A stretch of DNA of 10,039 nt. It comes from Acidobacteriota bacterium (GTDB lineage Bacteria > Acidobacteriota > Terriglobia > Terriglobales > Acidobacteriaceae). Positions 1 to 6,251 of this stretch are shown in pieces. Under the pieces are notes generated by a model. It was not told the DNA's origin. It saw only the letters and a program-made list of their open reading frames with translations, and made no database searches. Every line of letters starts with the position of its first letter. Position 1 is the first letter of the stretch. The stretch is from NCBI GenBank assembly GCA_021799405.1, contig JAJZAL010000191.1, positions 1-10,039 on the forward strand. Reading direction: 5' to 3'. Made by a program: the position numbers and the translations under genes.

Positions 1-676
1 TCATGTAGTTGATGAACTCCGCATTCAACCGCTCAATGTCGCTTGCGATGAAGAAGCCTGGCGAGCGTCCTTTTGTGGATTCGGGCAGTTCAAGCAACCC
101 GTTCATGTTCATCAGCTCGAGATATTCGTAAAAGGTAAGTGGAGGCAGGAGGAAGTCGGTAAACCGCCCTGCTCCCGATTCCCGTGACTTAAGCCGGAGG
201 GCGGCAGCCGCCGACCCGGAAGCAACAAATTTAATGTTGGGGTAGGTGTCGATCGCGGACTTAAGATGAACTTCCCAATTGCACAAATACTGAATTTCAT
301 CGAAGAAGACAAAAATTCTGTTGCGTTTGTAGTTCACGCCGCTGGCAAGGCTGTAGTGTTCAAGCAGTTTCTCCAGGCTCAGGCCGTTGTAAATTGGGTG
401 GTCGACCGAAAAATATGCAATCGCCGGGGGCGATATCTCCTCTTCAATTAGTGCCTGGATCGCATGATGGATTATTACCGTCTTTCCGACACGCCGCGGA
501 CCCATCACCACGACCGCCCTGCGTGTCTTTCGATCCTTCACCAGAGGAAGAAGCAAATTGAAATATGCGCGGCGTTTCATGTCGCCGAAGAACTTGCCGA
601 CCATGTGGTCGCCTTGCCACCAAGGATTCTCCGTTTGGATTCGCTGAACGATCTCCGCGGAAGTGATCTCTTGCAT
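1..676 (-). CDS. P-loop ATPase, AAA_14/DUF4143 type (partial, C-terminus beyond left edge)
   Basis: The frame is open from an ATG at 674-676 to the left edge, giving 225 residues with no stop. Seen: an N-terminal QTENPWW segment (residues 15-20) of the kind that opens many members of this family; Walker A GPRRVGKT at 59-66; Walker B IFVFFDEIQ at 121-129 with the acidic pair D126/E127; a sensor-like ASGSAA at 152-157; then GRFTDFLLPPLTFYEYL (170-186), the usual lead-in to the C-terminal part. Family knowledge: these proteins are about 380-450 residues long, with an AAA_14 ATPase domain followed by DUF4143. They are common, scattered accessory genes of unclear function, sometimes discussed as toxin/antitoxin-like. 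The DUF4143 part would lie outside the window. Hand-counted sample lines inside the gene (1-60, 241-300) are 48% and 42% GC, against 68% for a line in ppk1 (1081-1140), which suggests separate acquisition. No Shine-Dalgarno precedes the ATG. The family call is firm; the cellular role is unknown. Confidence 0.85.
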   Translation of the reverse strand, partial: MQEITSAEIVQRIQTENPWWQGDHMVGKFFGDMKRRAYFNLLLPLVKDRKTRRAVVVMGPRRVGKTVIIHHAIQALIEEEISPPAIAYFSVDHPIYNGLSLEKLLEHYSLASGVNYKRNRIFVFFDEIQYLCNWEVHLKSAIDTYPNIKFVASGSAAAALRLKSRESGAGRFTDFLLPPLTFYEYLELMNMNGLLELPESTKGRSPGFFIASDIERLNAEFINYM

Positions 677-682
677 GGTTGG

Positions 683-710
683 AGCATATTCTTGCCGGGA
701 ATAATGTCAA
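683..710 (-). promoter_or_regulatory. Sigma-70-type promoter for the ATPase gene, predicted leaderless
   Basis: On the minus strand a perfect -35 TTGACA (705-710) is followed by a 16-bp spacer and a -10 TATGCT (683-688). Only six bases separate the -10 from the ATG, so the transcript is expected to begin at or within a base or two of the start codon. No ribosome-binding sequence lies in between. The hexamers are seen directly; use of the site and the leaderless state are inferred. Confidence 0.55.
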
Positions 711-831
711 CCGACTGATCTTAATCTCTATTTAGTACATAACCTGTTGAAAAGTAATGAAATATCTCCGTAAATTAGTGCAACATGTTCCTGATTTCCG
801 AGCCTGGCTGTAACGCTGGATCGGCCGGCGA

Positions 832-851
832 CGCTGCCTCAGTCGGCAGCG
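832..851 (-). other. Hairpin spanning the ppk1 stop codon
   Basis: A perfect 7-bp stem, CGCTGCC/GGCAGCG, has a 6-base loop that contains the TGA stop codon of ppk1. No T-run follows on the minus strand, so it is not a classical intrinsic terminator. It could protect the 3' end or be chance in GC-rich DNA. No better terminator was seen between ppk1 and the ATPase gene. Confidence 0.35.
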
Positions 852-2983
852 GCTCTTTTGGTGGCCTTTGCCGGGGGATGGAGGTTGCTCGGTGCGGGAA
901 TCGCATCCAGGTCGGTTTTGCCCTCGGCCAGCCGGATGAGAAAGTCCTGGCTGGAGAAGAGCGGAACGTCCCGGAACACCTTGGAAGCGCGGAGGTAGGT
1001 TCCGTCGGGCTGCTGCAGGCGAGCTTTCACGGTGTCGGCCAGATAGGCGGGCAGAATTTCGTCGTGGATGCGGGCCAGCGCGGCCGGGTCGCGAACCGGG
1101 AAGATAACCTCGCAGCGCTCGAAGAGGTTGCGGGGCATCCAGTCGGCCGAGCCAAGGTAGATCTCGTCTTTGCCGCCGTTGGCGAAGTGGAAGATCCGTG
1201 AGTGCTCGAGGAAGCGGCCCACGACGGAGCGGACGCGAATCCTTTCCGAAAGCCCCTTGACGCCCGGGCGCAGGATGCACACGCCGCGGACGATCAGGTC
1301 GATTTCGACCCCCGCTTGTGACGCCTGGTAGAGAGCCTCTATGACGCTGGGCTCAAGCAGCGAGTTCATTTTGGCGACGATATGCGCGGGACGGCCGGCC
1401 TGGGCATGCTCGGTCTCGCGGCGGATGAGGCGCAGAAAGTTCTCGGCCATGGTCAGGGGAGCCACGAGCAGCGGGCTGTAGTCATCCAGCTCGGCGTGGG
1501 CGGTGAGGTAGTTGAAGACCATGTGAACGCGCTCGGTCAACTGCGGATCGCAGGTGAGCAGGCTCAGGTCGGTATAGAAACGGGCGGTGACGGGGTTGTA
1601 GTTGCCGGTACCCAGGTGGCAGTAGCGGCGCGTGACGCCGTCCTCGTCGCGGCGTACCAGCATAGCCAGTTTGCAGTGGGTCTTGAGGCCGACGACACCG
1701 TGAAAGACCTGCACTCCGGCGTCTTCCATGCTGCGCGCCCAGCGGATGTTGGAGGCCTCGTCAAAACGGGCCATCAGCTCGACCACCAGCGTGGCTTCCT
1801 TGTTGCCGCCCGCCTCGGTGAGGGCCTGGAAGACGGGTGAGTCATGGCTGGTGCGGTAGAGGGTCTGCTTCATGGTGACGACTGAGGGGTCTCGCGCGCC
1901 CTGCTGGATGAACTCGACCACCGGGTCATAGGAGTCATAAGGGTGATGGAGCAGGATGTCGCGGCGGCGCAACTCGTCGAAGATGCCGGTGGATTTGCGG
2001 CTGAGCACGAATGGCTTGGGCGTGAACGGCTGGAACTTGAGGTCCAGCCGCGCGACATCTTCATAGAAAAACATGACCCTGGAGAGATTGACCGGTCCCT
2101 CGCAGCGGATGACCTGACTTTCGTCGAGCTCGAAGTTCACCCGCAGCCGCTCGACGATTTCGGCGGCGGCGCCGGTCTCGATTTCAAGGCGCACGGCGTC
2201 ACCCTTGCGGCGGTTGTGCAGCTCTACGCGGATGGTTTCAAGCAGAGAGCGCGCCTCTTCCTCCTCGAAGTACAGGTTGGAGTTGCGGGTGACGCGGAAG
2301 GAGCCGTGAGCCAGCACTTCGTAGCCCCGGTACATGCCGGTGAGATTCTGCGCGATCAGGTCCTGCAGGAGTAAATAGTCGAACATGCCCTCGGCGGCGG
2401 GCAGACGCACAAAGCGGGGCAGGGCGCGGGGCACGGTAACCACTCCCAGCACGTGCGGGCCGGAGCTTCGGCGCTTGGCCCGAAGCAGCAGTGCCAGGCA
2501 CAAGGCCTTGTTGATGACACGCGGAAAAGGATGGGCTGGGTCGATCGAGATCGGCGTGAGCAGTGGATCGACCTCGCGCTGGAAGTAGCTCTGAGCATAT
2601 TCGCGGGCCTCTTCGCTCAGGCGCTTCCACTCCAGCAGCCGGATCCCCTGCCTGCGCAGCTCGGGGAGAAGCTGCTCATTCCAGCAGCGATACTGGGCGG
2701 CCACGAACTCGTGGATGTCGGCGGTGAGCTGAGCCAGGGATTCCTCCGGGCGCAGGCCGTCGTACCCCGGCTCGCGGTAGCCGTCCTCAATACGTTGCAG
2801 GAGTCCGGCCTGGCGAATCTCGACGTACTCGTCGAGATTGCTGCCGGTAATGGCCAGAAACTTGACGCGTTCCAGAAGGGGATTGGCCGGGTCCTCCGCC
2901 TCTTCAAGGACACGCCGGTTGAACTGCATCCAGGAGTGGTCCCGGCCGGTAAATAGCTTTAATTTCCGCGTGGTTCTAGGCAT
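839..2983 (-). CDS. ppk1: Polyphosphate kinase 1 (PPK1)
   Basis: PPK1 reversibly transfers the gamma-phosphate of ATP onto polyphosphate. From the ATG at 2981-2983 the protein has 714 residues (E. coli has 688). An N-terminal domain (about 12-120) carries SWMQFNRRVLEEA and SNLDEYVEIR (48-57), followed by the head domain and two phospholipase-D-like catalytic domains. The phosphorylated histidine is H436 in GLKTHCK (E. coli H435), and the second active-site histidine is H594 in FLEHSRIF (E. coli H592). The phosphate/metal-site arginines fall in TLYR (R377) and ELMARFDE (R406). The RYCHLGTGNYNP segment and the C-terminal GSADWMPRN are also family hallmarks, so the enzyme should be active. An in-frame GTG at 3035-3037 would add 18 residues; the ATG is preferred because a GGA lies 7 bases upstream and the numbering then matches E. 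coli. The lysine/alanine-rich tail (about 705-714) is an extension. No exopolyphosphatase gene is adjacent, and no convincing promoter was found upstream. Confidence 0.97.
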   Translation of the reverse strand: MPRTTRKLKLFTGRDHSWMQFNRRVLEEAEDPANPLLERVKFLAITGSNLDEYVEIRQAGLLQRIEDGYREPGYDGLRPEESLAQLTADIHEFVAAQYRCWNEQLLPELRRQGIRLLEWKRLSEEAREYAQSYFQREVDPLLTPISIDPAHPFPRVINKALCLALLLRAKRRSSGPHVLGVVTVPRALPRFVRLPAAEGMFDYLLLQDLIAQNLTGMYRGYEVLAHGSFRVTRNSNLYFEEEEARSLLETIRVELHNRRKGDAVRLEIETGAAAEIVERLRVNFELDESQVIRCEGPVNLSRVMFFYEDVARLDLKFQPFTPKPFVLSRKSTGIFDELRRRDILLHHPYDSYDPVVEFIQQGARDPSVVTMKQTLYRTSHDSPVFQALTEAGGNKEATLVVELMARFDEASNIRWARSMEDAGVQVFHGVVGLKTHCKLAMLVRRDEDGVTRRYCHLGTGNYNPVTARFYTDLSLLTCDPQLTERVHMVFNYLTAHAELDDYSPLLVAPLTMAENFLRLIRRETEHAQAGRPAHIVAKMNSLLEPSVIEALYQASQAGVEIDLIVRGVCILRPGVKGLSERIRVRSVVGRFLEHSRIFHFANGGKDEIYLGSADWMPRNLFERCEVIFPVRDPAALARIHDEILPAYLADTVKARLQQPDGTYLRASKVFRDVPLFSSQDFLIRLAEGKTDLDAIPAPSNLHPPAKATKRAAAD

Positions 2984-3120
2984 AAATCTATCCGTACGCT
3001 GTGTTGGCAGTCTACCGCGTTTTTCAGGCAATCGCACCGGAACAGCCCCAGGGAGGCGCCGATTGTCCGGCTTGATTCAGGCGGGATAACGGCCGGTTTA
3101 CGCGCGATACGACGAAGCAA
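2959..3120 (-). CDS. Possible 53-codon leader ORF overlapping the ppk1 start (speculative)
   Basis: On the minus strand a TTG at 3118-3120 follows a strong purine-rich Shine-Dalgarno-like tract (GGGAGGGAGAGAG, 3121-3133; GGAGG sits 7 bases from the TTG). The frame stays open for 53 codons to a TAA at 2959-2961. It overlaps the ppk1 ATG in a different frame, ending 22 bases past it. The peptide is basic at its start (LLRRIARKPAV) and has four cysteines in its second half, including CDC. This layout could couple translation to ppk1. Against it: the TTG start, no recognisable family, and a length expected by chance in GC-rich DNA. It is offered as a candidate only. Confidence 0.15.
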   Translation of the reverse strand: MLRRIARKPAVIPPESSRTIGASLGLFRCDCLKNAVDCQHSVRIDLCLEPRGN

Positions 3121-3143
3121 CTCTCTCCCTCCCGGCGCCGTTA

Positions 3144-3164
3144 CAGCAGTAGACGTTTCTGCTG
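3144..3164 (-). other. Small hairpin downstream of the M48 peptidase gene
   Basis: An inverted repeat, CAGCAG/CTGCTG (6-bp stem, 9-base loop), lies about 20 bases past the stop of the M48 gene, in the 199-bp gap before ppk1. No T-run follows on the minus strand, so termination here is uncertain. It is the only stem of note in this gap. Confidence 0.25.
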
Positions 3165-3182
3165 CCGGTCGGTGAGAATCGC

Positions 3183-4658
3183 TTATTTTATTGTGCCCTC
3201 CACGCTGCGCGGCTCAGCCGAGCAAAGCTGCTCAATGGGCTGGCCGGGCTTGTATTCCAGCTTTTTGGGCGGCGCGCAGCCCTCTTCTTTGGTCAGCAGC
3301 AGACTGGGTTTGTCCGCTTCCTCCTTCTCGGCTTCAGCCGTGACGGGAGCCAGGTTTTTCTTCATTTCAAGAAATTCCGGAGTCTGGACGGTCCCGCCCT
3401 CCTTCTTGGGCATGAACATGATCTCGCGCTGGGCATCAACCATCCTTTGGTAAAAGGGCGGATGGGTGCGAAACCAGCTTACGCCATTCACATAGCCGAC
3501 CTTGGTCGCCATCTTGTCGAAGAAGCGCGTAAAGCCGGAGGTGTCGTAGCCGGAATTCCAGGCGTACTGGATGCCGAGCTGGTCGGCCTCCAACTCATAG
3601 TCGCGGCTGACGCCCAGCAGCTTCAGACTGAGAACCATGCCCAGCCCGTAAAAGCCATACTGGAGGGCATAATACAGGCCGATTCCGGCGACTCCGCCTG
3701 TGAGCACCATCGCCGCTACCTGCGCGGCCTGGTAAAAGAGGCTGGCGATGCTGGCGCGCTTCATCAGCTTGGCGCTGTGCCGCGCCGTATCATGTGCAAT
3801 TTCATGGGCAATTACGCCGGCGAGCTGCGCCTCATCGTCTGCTTCCTCCAGCAACCCGCGCTCCACATACAGATAACCGCCCGGCAAGGCAAATGCGTTA
3901 ATTTCTTTGGACTGCAGGACGGTGATATGGAGCGGAACTTTCAGGTCAGAGTGCTGCGCCACACGGTCTGCTACTGACTTTACGTATTGCTGGATGGCTT
4001 TGTTCTCCAATTCCGGCGGCAGCAGGCCGGCCGCTTTCAGCTCAGTCACGGCATCTTTGCCACGCTTGATGTCGTCCCTCTGGCCCGCGGCAATCTCGCG
4101 AAAGCCGATGTCCTTGACGTCGCCCCAGCGTCTGTTGTGATAAGAGCCGTCGTCAATCGCAGCCTGTATGCGCCCGTATTGTTCGGGCCAACGCACAAGC
4201 AGATCGAGCTTGGCGTTCAGATTGTCATAGGCGTTGGGAATGGCCTGGCTGGAGAGAACGTCCGCCTCGCTGTGGAGCAGCTCAAGGTTCTGGATCCTGC
4301 AGTGCAGCTCGTGACGCGGCTGATCCGCAAGTTGGGCGCCGCCCCTCTTCAAATCCGCTCGCGCCGCATCGATCTGCTTTTCATAAAGCTTGGCATGATC
4401 CTTGAACCTGCTCTTGCAACTGTTTTCTCCGCTCTTCAGCGCCTGGCGCTCCTTTTCCACGTCGGACGCATTGAAGGTGAGCTTCGGCGCCAGTGTAAAG
4501 AGATCCAGATAAGATTTCTGGAGGTAATCGTGAAGGGGAAGCTGCGAGGCTTGTGGTGCAGTGGAAAGCTGCGCTTGTGCCTGAGTACTTATTTCCGGCA
4601 GGAGAACCAACAGCAGGCTCAGGCCCACTGCAATGCATTTGCGGCACAGCTCTTTCAT
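3183..4658 (-). CDS. Secreted M48-family zinc metallopeptidase
   Basis: Predicted periplasmic or envelope-associated zinc protease of 491 residues. A signal peptide covers about 1-29 (MKELCRKC, hydrophobic core 9-20, likely cleavage after AQA29). A helical, charged region (about 40-215) precedes the peptidase domain (about 220-420). Zinc motif HEIAH is at 285-289 inside GVIAHEIAHDTARH; the third ligand is probably E357 in YELEADQLG, and a THP motif (H399) lies where BepA-like proteins carry theirs. The segment GGYLYVERGLL (260-270) is also typical of M48. A hydrophobic stretch, about 303-346, sits between the motifs and may be membrane-inserted or a buried helix pair. BepA and LoiP act on outer-membrane or misfolded envelope proteins; no TPR repeats are visible here, so it is not a simple BepA orthologue. 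The mature protein has four cysteines (81, 120, 461, 479), possible disulfides. AGGAGG (4665-4670) lies 6 bases before the ATG. It is 73 bp downstream of the VWFA gene, probably in the same operon. Confidence 0.9.
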   Translation of the reverse strand: MKELCRKCIAVGLSLLLVLLPEISTQAQAQLSTAPQASQLPLHDYLQKSYLDLFTLAPKLTFNASDVEKERQALKSGENSCKSRFKDHAKLYEKQIDAARADLKRGGAQLADQPRHELHCRIQNLELLHSEADVLSSQAIPNAYDNLNAKLDLLVRWPEQYGRIQAAIDDGSYHNRRWGDVKDIGFREIAAGQRDDIKRGKDAVTELKAAGLLPPELENKAIQQYVKSVADRVAQHSDLKVPLHITVLQSKEINAFALPGGYLYVERGLLEEADDEAQLAGVIAHEIAHDTARHSAKLMKRASIASLFYQAAQVAAMVLTGGVAGIGLYYALQYGFYGLGMVLSLKLLGVSRDYELEADQLGIQYAWNSGYDTSGFTRFFDKMATKVGYVNGVSWFRTHPPFYQRMVDAQREIMFMPKKEGGTVQTPEFLEMKKNLAPVTAEAEKEEADKPSLLLTKEEGCAPPKKLEYKPGQPIEQLCSAEPRSVEGTIK

Positions 4659-4664
4659 TGCGTG

Positions 4665-4670
4665 CCTCCT
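4665..4670 (-). promoter_or_regulatory. Strong Shine-Dalgarno for the M48 peptidase gene
   Basis: On the minus strand AGGAGG, with a 6-base spacer to the ATG at 4656-4658, matches the consensus perfectly and fixes the start codon. It is the strongest ribosome-binding site in the window, so the protease may be translated more efficiently than the upstream VWFA gene on the same transcript. Confidence 0.75.
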
Positions 4671-4680
4671 TTCTCTTCAA

Positions 4681-4708
4681 CCGGCTTTGTTCTTCCGGGC
4701 CAAGCCGG
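4681..4708 (-). other. Intercistronic hairpin between the VWFA and M48 genes
   Basis: A perfect 7-bp inverted repeat, CCGGCTT/AAGCCGG, with a 14-base loop lies in the 73-bp spacer between the two genes, 10 bases upstream of the M48 Shine-Dalgarno. No T-run follows, so read-through is expected. It could be an mRNA-processing or stability element that sets different expression of the two cistrons. The stem is seen; the role is inferred. Confidence 0.35.
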
Positions 4709-4731
4709 CGTACTCCCTTCACATTGCGCAC

Positions 4732-5784
4732 TCACGGAGTCTTTTCTTTCATTGCTGTGTAGCCTTCGCGTGTAAAGACTTCGATTTTGCGCTGTTTTCC
4801 TTTCTCATCAGTCGCTTTCAGGGGCTGGCCTTCAGGCCCCACAATGTCAACCTTGAGGCGGTGATAACGGCCGTCGCGGTACTCCTTGGGCGGCCGGAAG
4901 GTGAGGGTGTATTCGCTGCGCAGGTAGCCGACCACGCTGCGGAAGATGCCGGGCAACTCACCCTCAAAGCGGGGAAAGATGGCAATTCCTCCTGTCTGCC
5001 GGGCGAACGCGCTCATCTGGTTTTTGGCCTGAACGTATGCGAGATTGGAGCCACCGGATTGGGTTGCCTCCGCTTCGGCCAGGCCCACGCAAAAGATGGT
5101 GGCGTCGGTCTTCTGCAGGCGCCGGGTCACTTCGTCGAGGTTGGCCGCGCTGAAGCTGTTGATGCCGGTGGCCATGAGCAGAATCGACTTTCTTCCCTTG
5201 ACTCGATCCAGCATGTCCAAGGTGTCGATGAGGGAATCAAAGAGGTTGGTCTCGCTGAATTTGGGATAGCCGAGGGTCGTCAGCGTGTCGCGAACCTCGA
5301 AGCGTTTATGCGTGAAGTCGACCTGGACTTTCGAATTGAGGTCGAATGTGACGAGCGCTACCCAATCGGTTGGCTCAAGATGATCGAGGAACCGGCTGCC
5401 CCATTCCGCTGATTTATCCGCAAAGTAGCCATAAGTCGCGGCGCTATACTCCAGCAGCATCACCAAGGTGATCGGCGCTTTGGTCGGCTCGAAACTCAGG
5501 ATTGGTTGCGGCGATCCGCTGTCGAGGACACGAAAGTTGCCCCGTTTCAGGTTTGTGAGGACACGTCCGTCTTCGTCGGTCACCAGGACATTCAGGGTCA
5601 CCAGCGTGGGGTCGGGCCTGGCCGTTTCAGGGGAGTCTTGCGTGGCCTTCGTTTCAGGTCCTGCGGCTGCGGGAGCCTGCGATGGCTGGGATTGCGCCCG
5701 CGCGAGCCGCGGGGAAGGCTGTGCGCTGAGCGCAAGAATAGCTACGCTTGCAGCGGCTGCGAGAGAGCGGAGAAGATCGTTCAT
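4732..5784 (-). CDS. Secreted VWFA-related (Acidobacterial-type) domain protein
   Basis: A 350-residue protein resembling the VWFA-related family described from Acidobacteria. A signal peptide covers about 1-30 (MNDLLRSLAAAASVAILALS, cleavage near ARA30), then a Pro/Ala-rich linker to about 58. The family's N-terminal module follows: LVTLNVLVTDEDGRVLTNL with RGNFRVLDSG (61-90). The von Willebrand A fold starts at ITLVMLLEYSAA (105-116) and runs to about 300, ending in LRSEYTLTFRPP. The metal site is degenerate: the usual DxSxS reads EYSAA (E112, S114), the middle threonine T179 in SETNLFDS is kept, and the third loop reads MATG where SDG is expected. It may therefore bind ligand without metal, or not through that site. 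An in-frame ATG at 5851-5853 would add 23 residues, but it lacks a ribosome-binding site and would bury the signal peptide; the ATG at 5782-5784 has AGGGG 6 bases upstream. It is followed by the M48 protease gene, so a periplasmic partnership is plausible but unproven. Confidence 0.88.
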   Translation of the reverse strand: MNDLLRSLAAAASVAILALSAQPSPRLARAQSQPSQAPAAAGPETKATQDSPETARPDPTLVTLNVLVTDEDGRVLTNLKRGNFRVLDSGSPQPILSFEPTKAPITLVMLLEYSAATYGYFADKSAEWGSRFLDHLEPTDWVALVTFDLNSKVQVDFTHKRFEVRDTLTTLGYPKFSETNLFDSLIDTLDMLDRVKGRKSILLMATGINSFSAANLDEVTRRLQKTDATIFCVGLAEAEATQSGGSNLAYVQAKNQMSAFARQTGGIAIFPRFEGELPGIFRSVVGYLRSEYTLTFRPPKEYRDGRYHRLKVDIVGPEGQPLKATDEKGKQRKIEVFTREGYTAMKEKTP

Positions 5785-5877
5785 GTTCCACCCCTGGAGC
5801 AGGGCGCTTTTCCGGACGAGGATGCTGATCCACAGATACTGATCCACGCCCATTCCATTTGCGCTAGTTAGTCACAC

Positions 5878-5906
5878 ATTGTGTAAGCAATTGCGATTGC
5901 AGTCAA
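5878..5906 (-). promoter_or_regulatory. Candidate promoter of the VWFA-M48 operon, with overlapping palindromes
   Basis: On the minus strand TTGACT (5901-5906), a 17-bp spacer and CACAAT (5878-5883) match the sigma-70 consensus at 5/6 and 4/6. Transcription would begin near 5871, leaving a leader of about 87 bases before the ATG at 5784. The spacer holds an 8-bp palindrome GCAATTGC (5887-5894), and the -10 lies across ACACA-T-TGTGT (5874-5884). Both could be operator half-sites. Confidence 0.45.
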
Positions 5907-6251
5907 GGCACGAATGGGTCGGGGGAGCACAGCGCTCCGCGCGGTCTGAGCCGCAGGTGGGAGACACAACGTGGCTTCCGCTCGGCCATCCATCCTTTGC
6001 GCTCTCAACTCGCGCCTTGAGGCCATAACCGGCGATCCGCACGGGATTTCGGGAGCAAGCCGCTCATGGTGTCTTGGCGCCGCTAAAAATGAGCACGTTC
6101 CTTTGTTTTCTGTCTCTTGCATCCGCGCGGACCGGCGGGGCAGGGTTTTGGCGGATCGGGTGGCGTGGCTTGCATTGACGCTTGGGCGCGGCAGGTTGAG
6201 GATAAAGATGAGGGTCTGACTGCACAAGCCCCATTCCGGAGAAGTTTCAGC
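5907..6251. other. Gene-poor divergent intergenic region
   Basis: Together with the promoter just to its left, this is the control region between the divergent VWFA and sigma-like genes. Two overlapping frames are open here (minus 5868-6227, plus 5971-6219), but neither shows a recognisable domain, signal peptide or ribosome-binding site, and both look like chance. A small inverted repeat GGAGC/GCTCC lies at 5924-5938. A promoter for the sigma-like gene is not clear: the best -35 is TTGACG around 6175, without a matching -10 at normal spacing. Either a long untranslated leader or an activator-dependent promoter is possible. Confidence 0.5.

Noticed and set aside
732..1280. Minus-strand open frame of 182 codons overlapping the ppk1 3' end
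   Set aside because: It lies in another frame of the well-supported ppk1, is Arg/Pro-rich as expected from GC-rich shadow translation, and shows no domain.
3035..3037. Upstream GTG start for ppk1 (732 residues)
   Set aside because: The ATG at 2983 has a GGA at suitable spacing and gives active-site numbering within two residues of E. coli PPK1.
5851..5853. Upstream ATG for the VWFA-related gene
   Set aside because: It would place 23 residues before a typical signal peptide and has no ribosome-binding site.
5868..6227. Minus-strand open frame of 119 codons in the divergent gap
   Set aside because: No domain, no signal peptide, no ribosome-binding site, and it would run over the VWFA promoter. 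It could still be a small gene, but nothing supports it.
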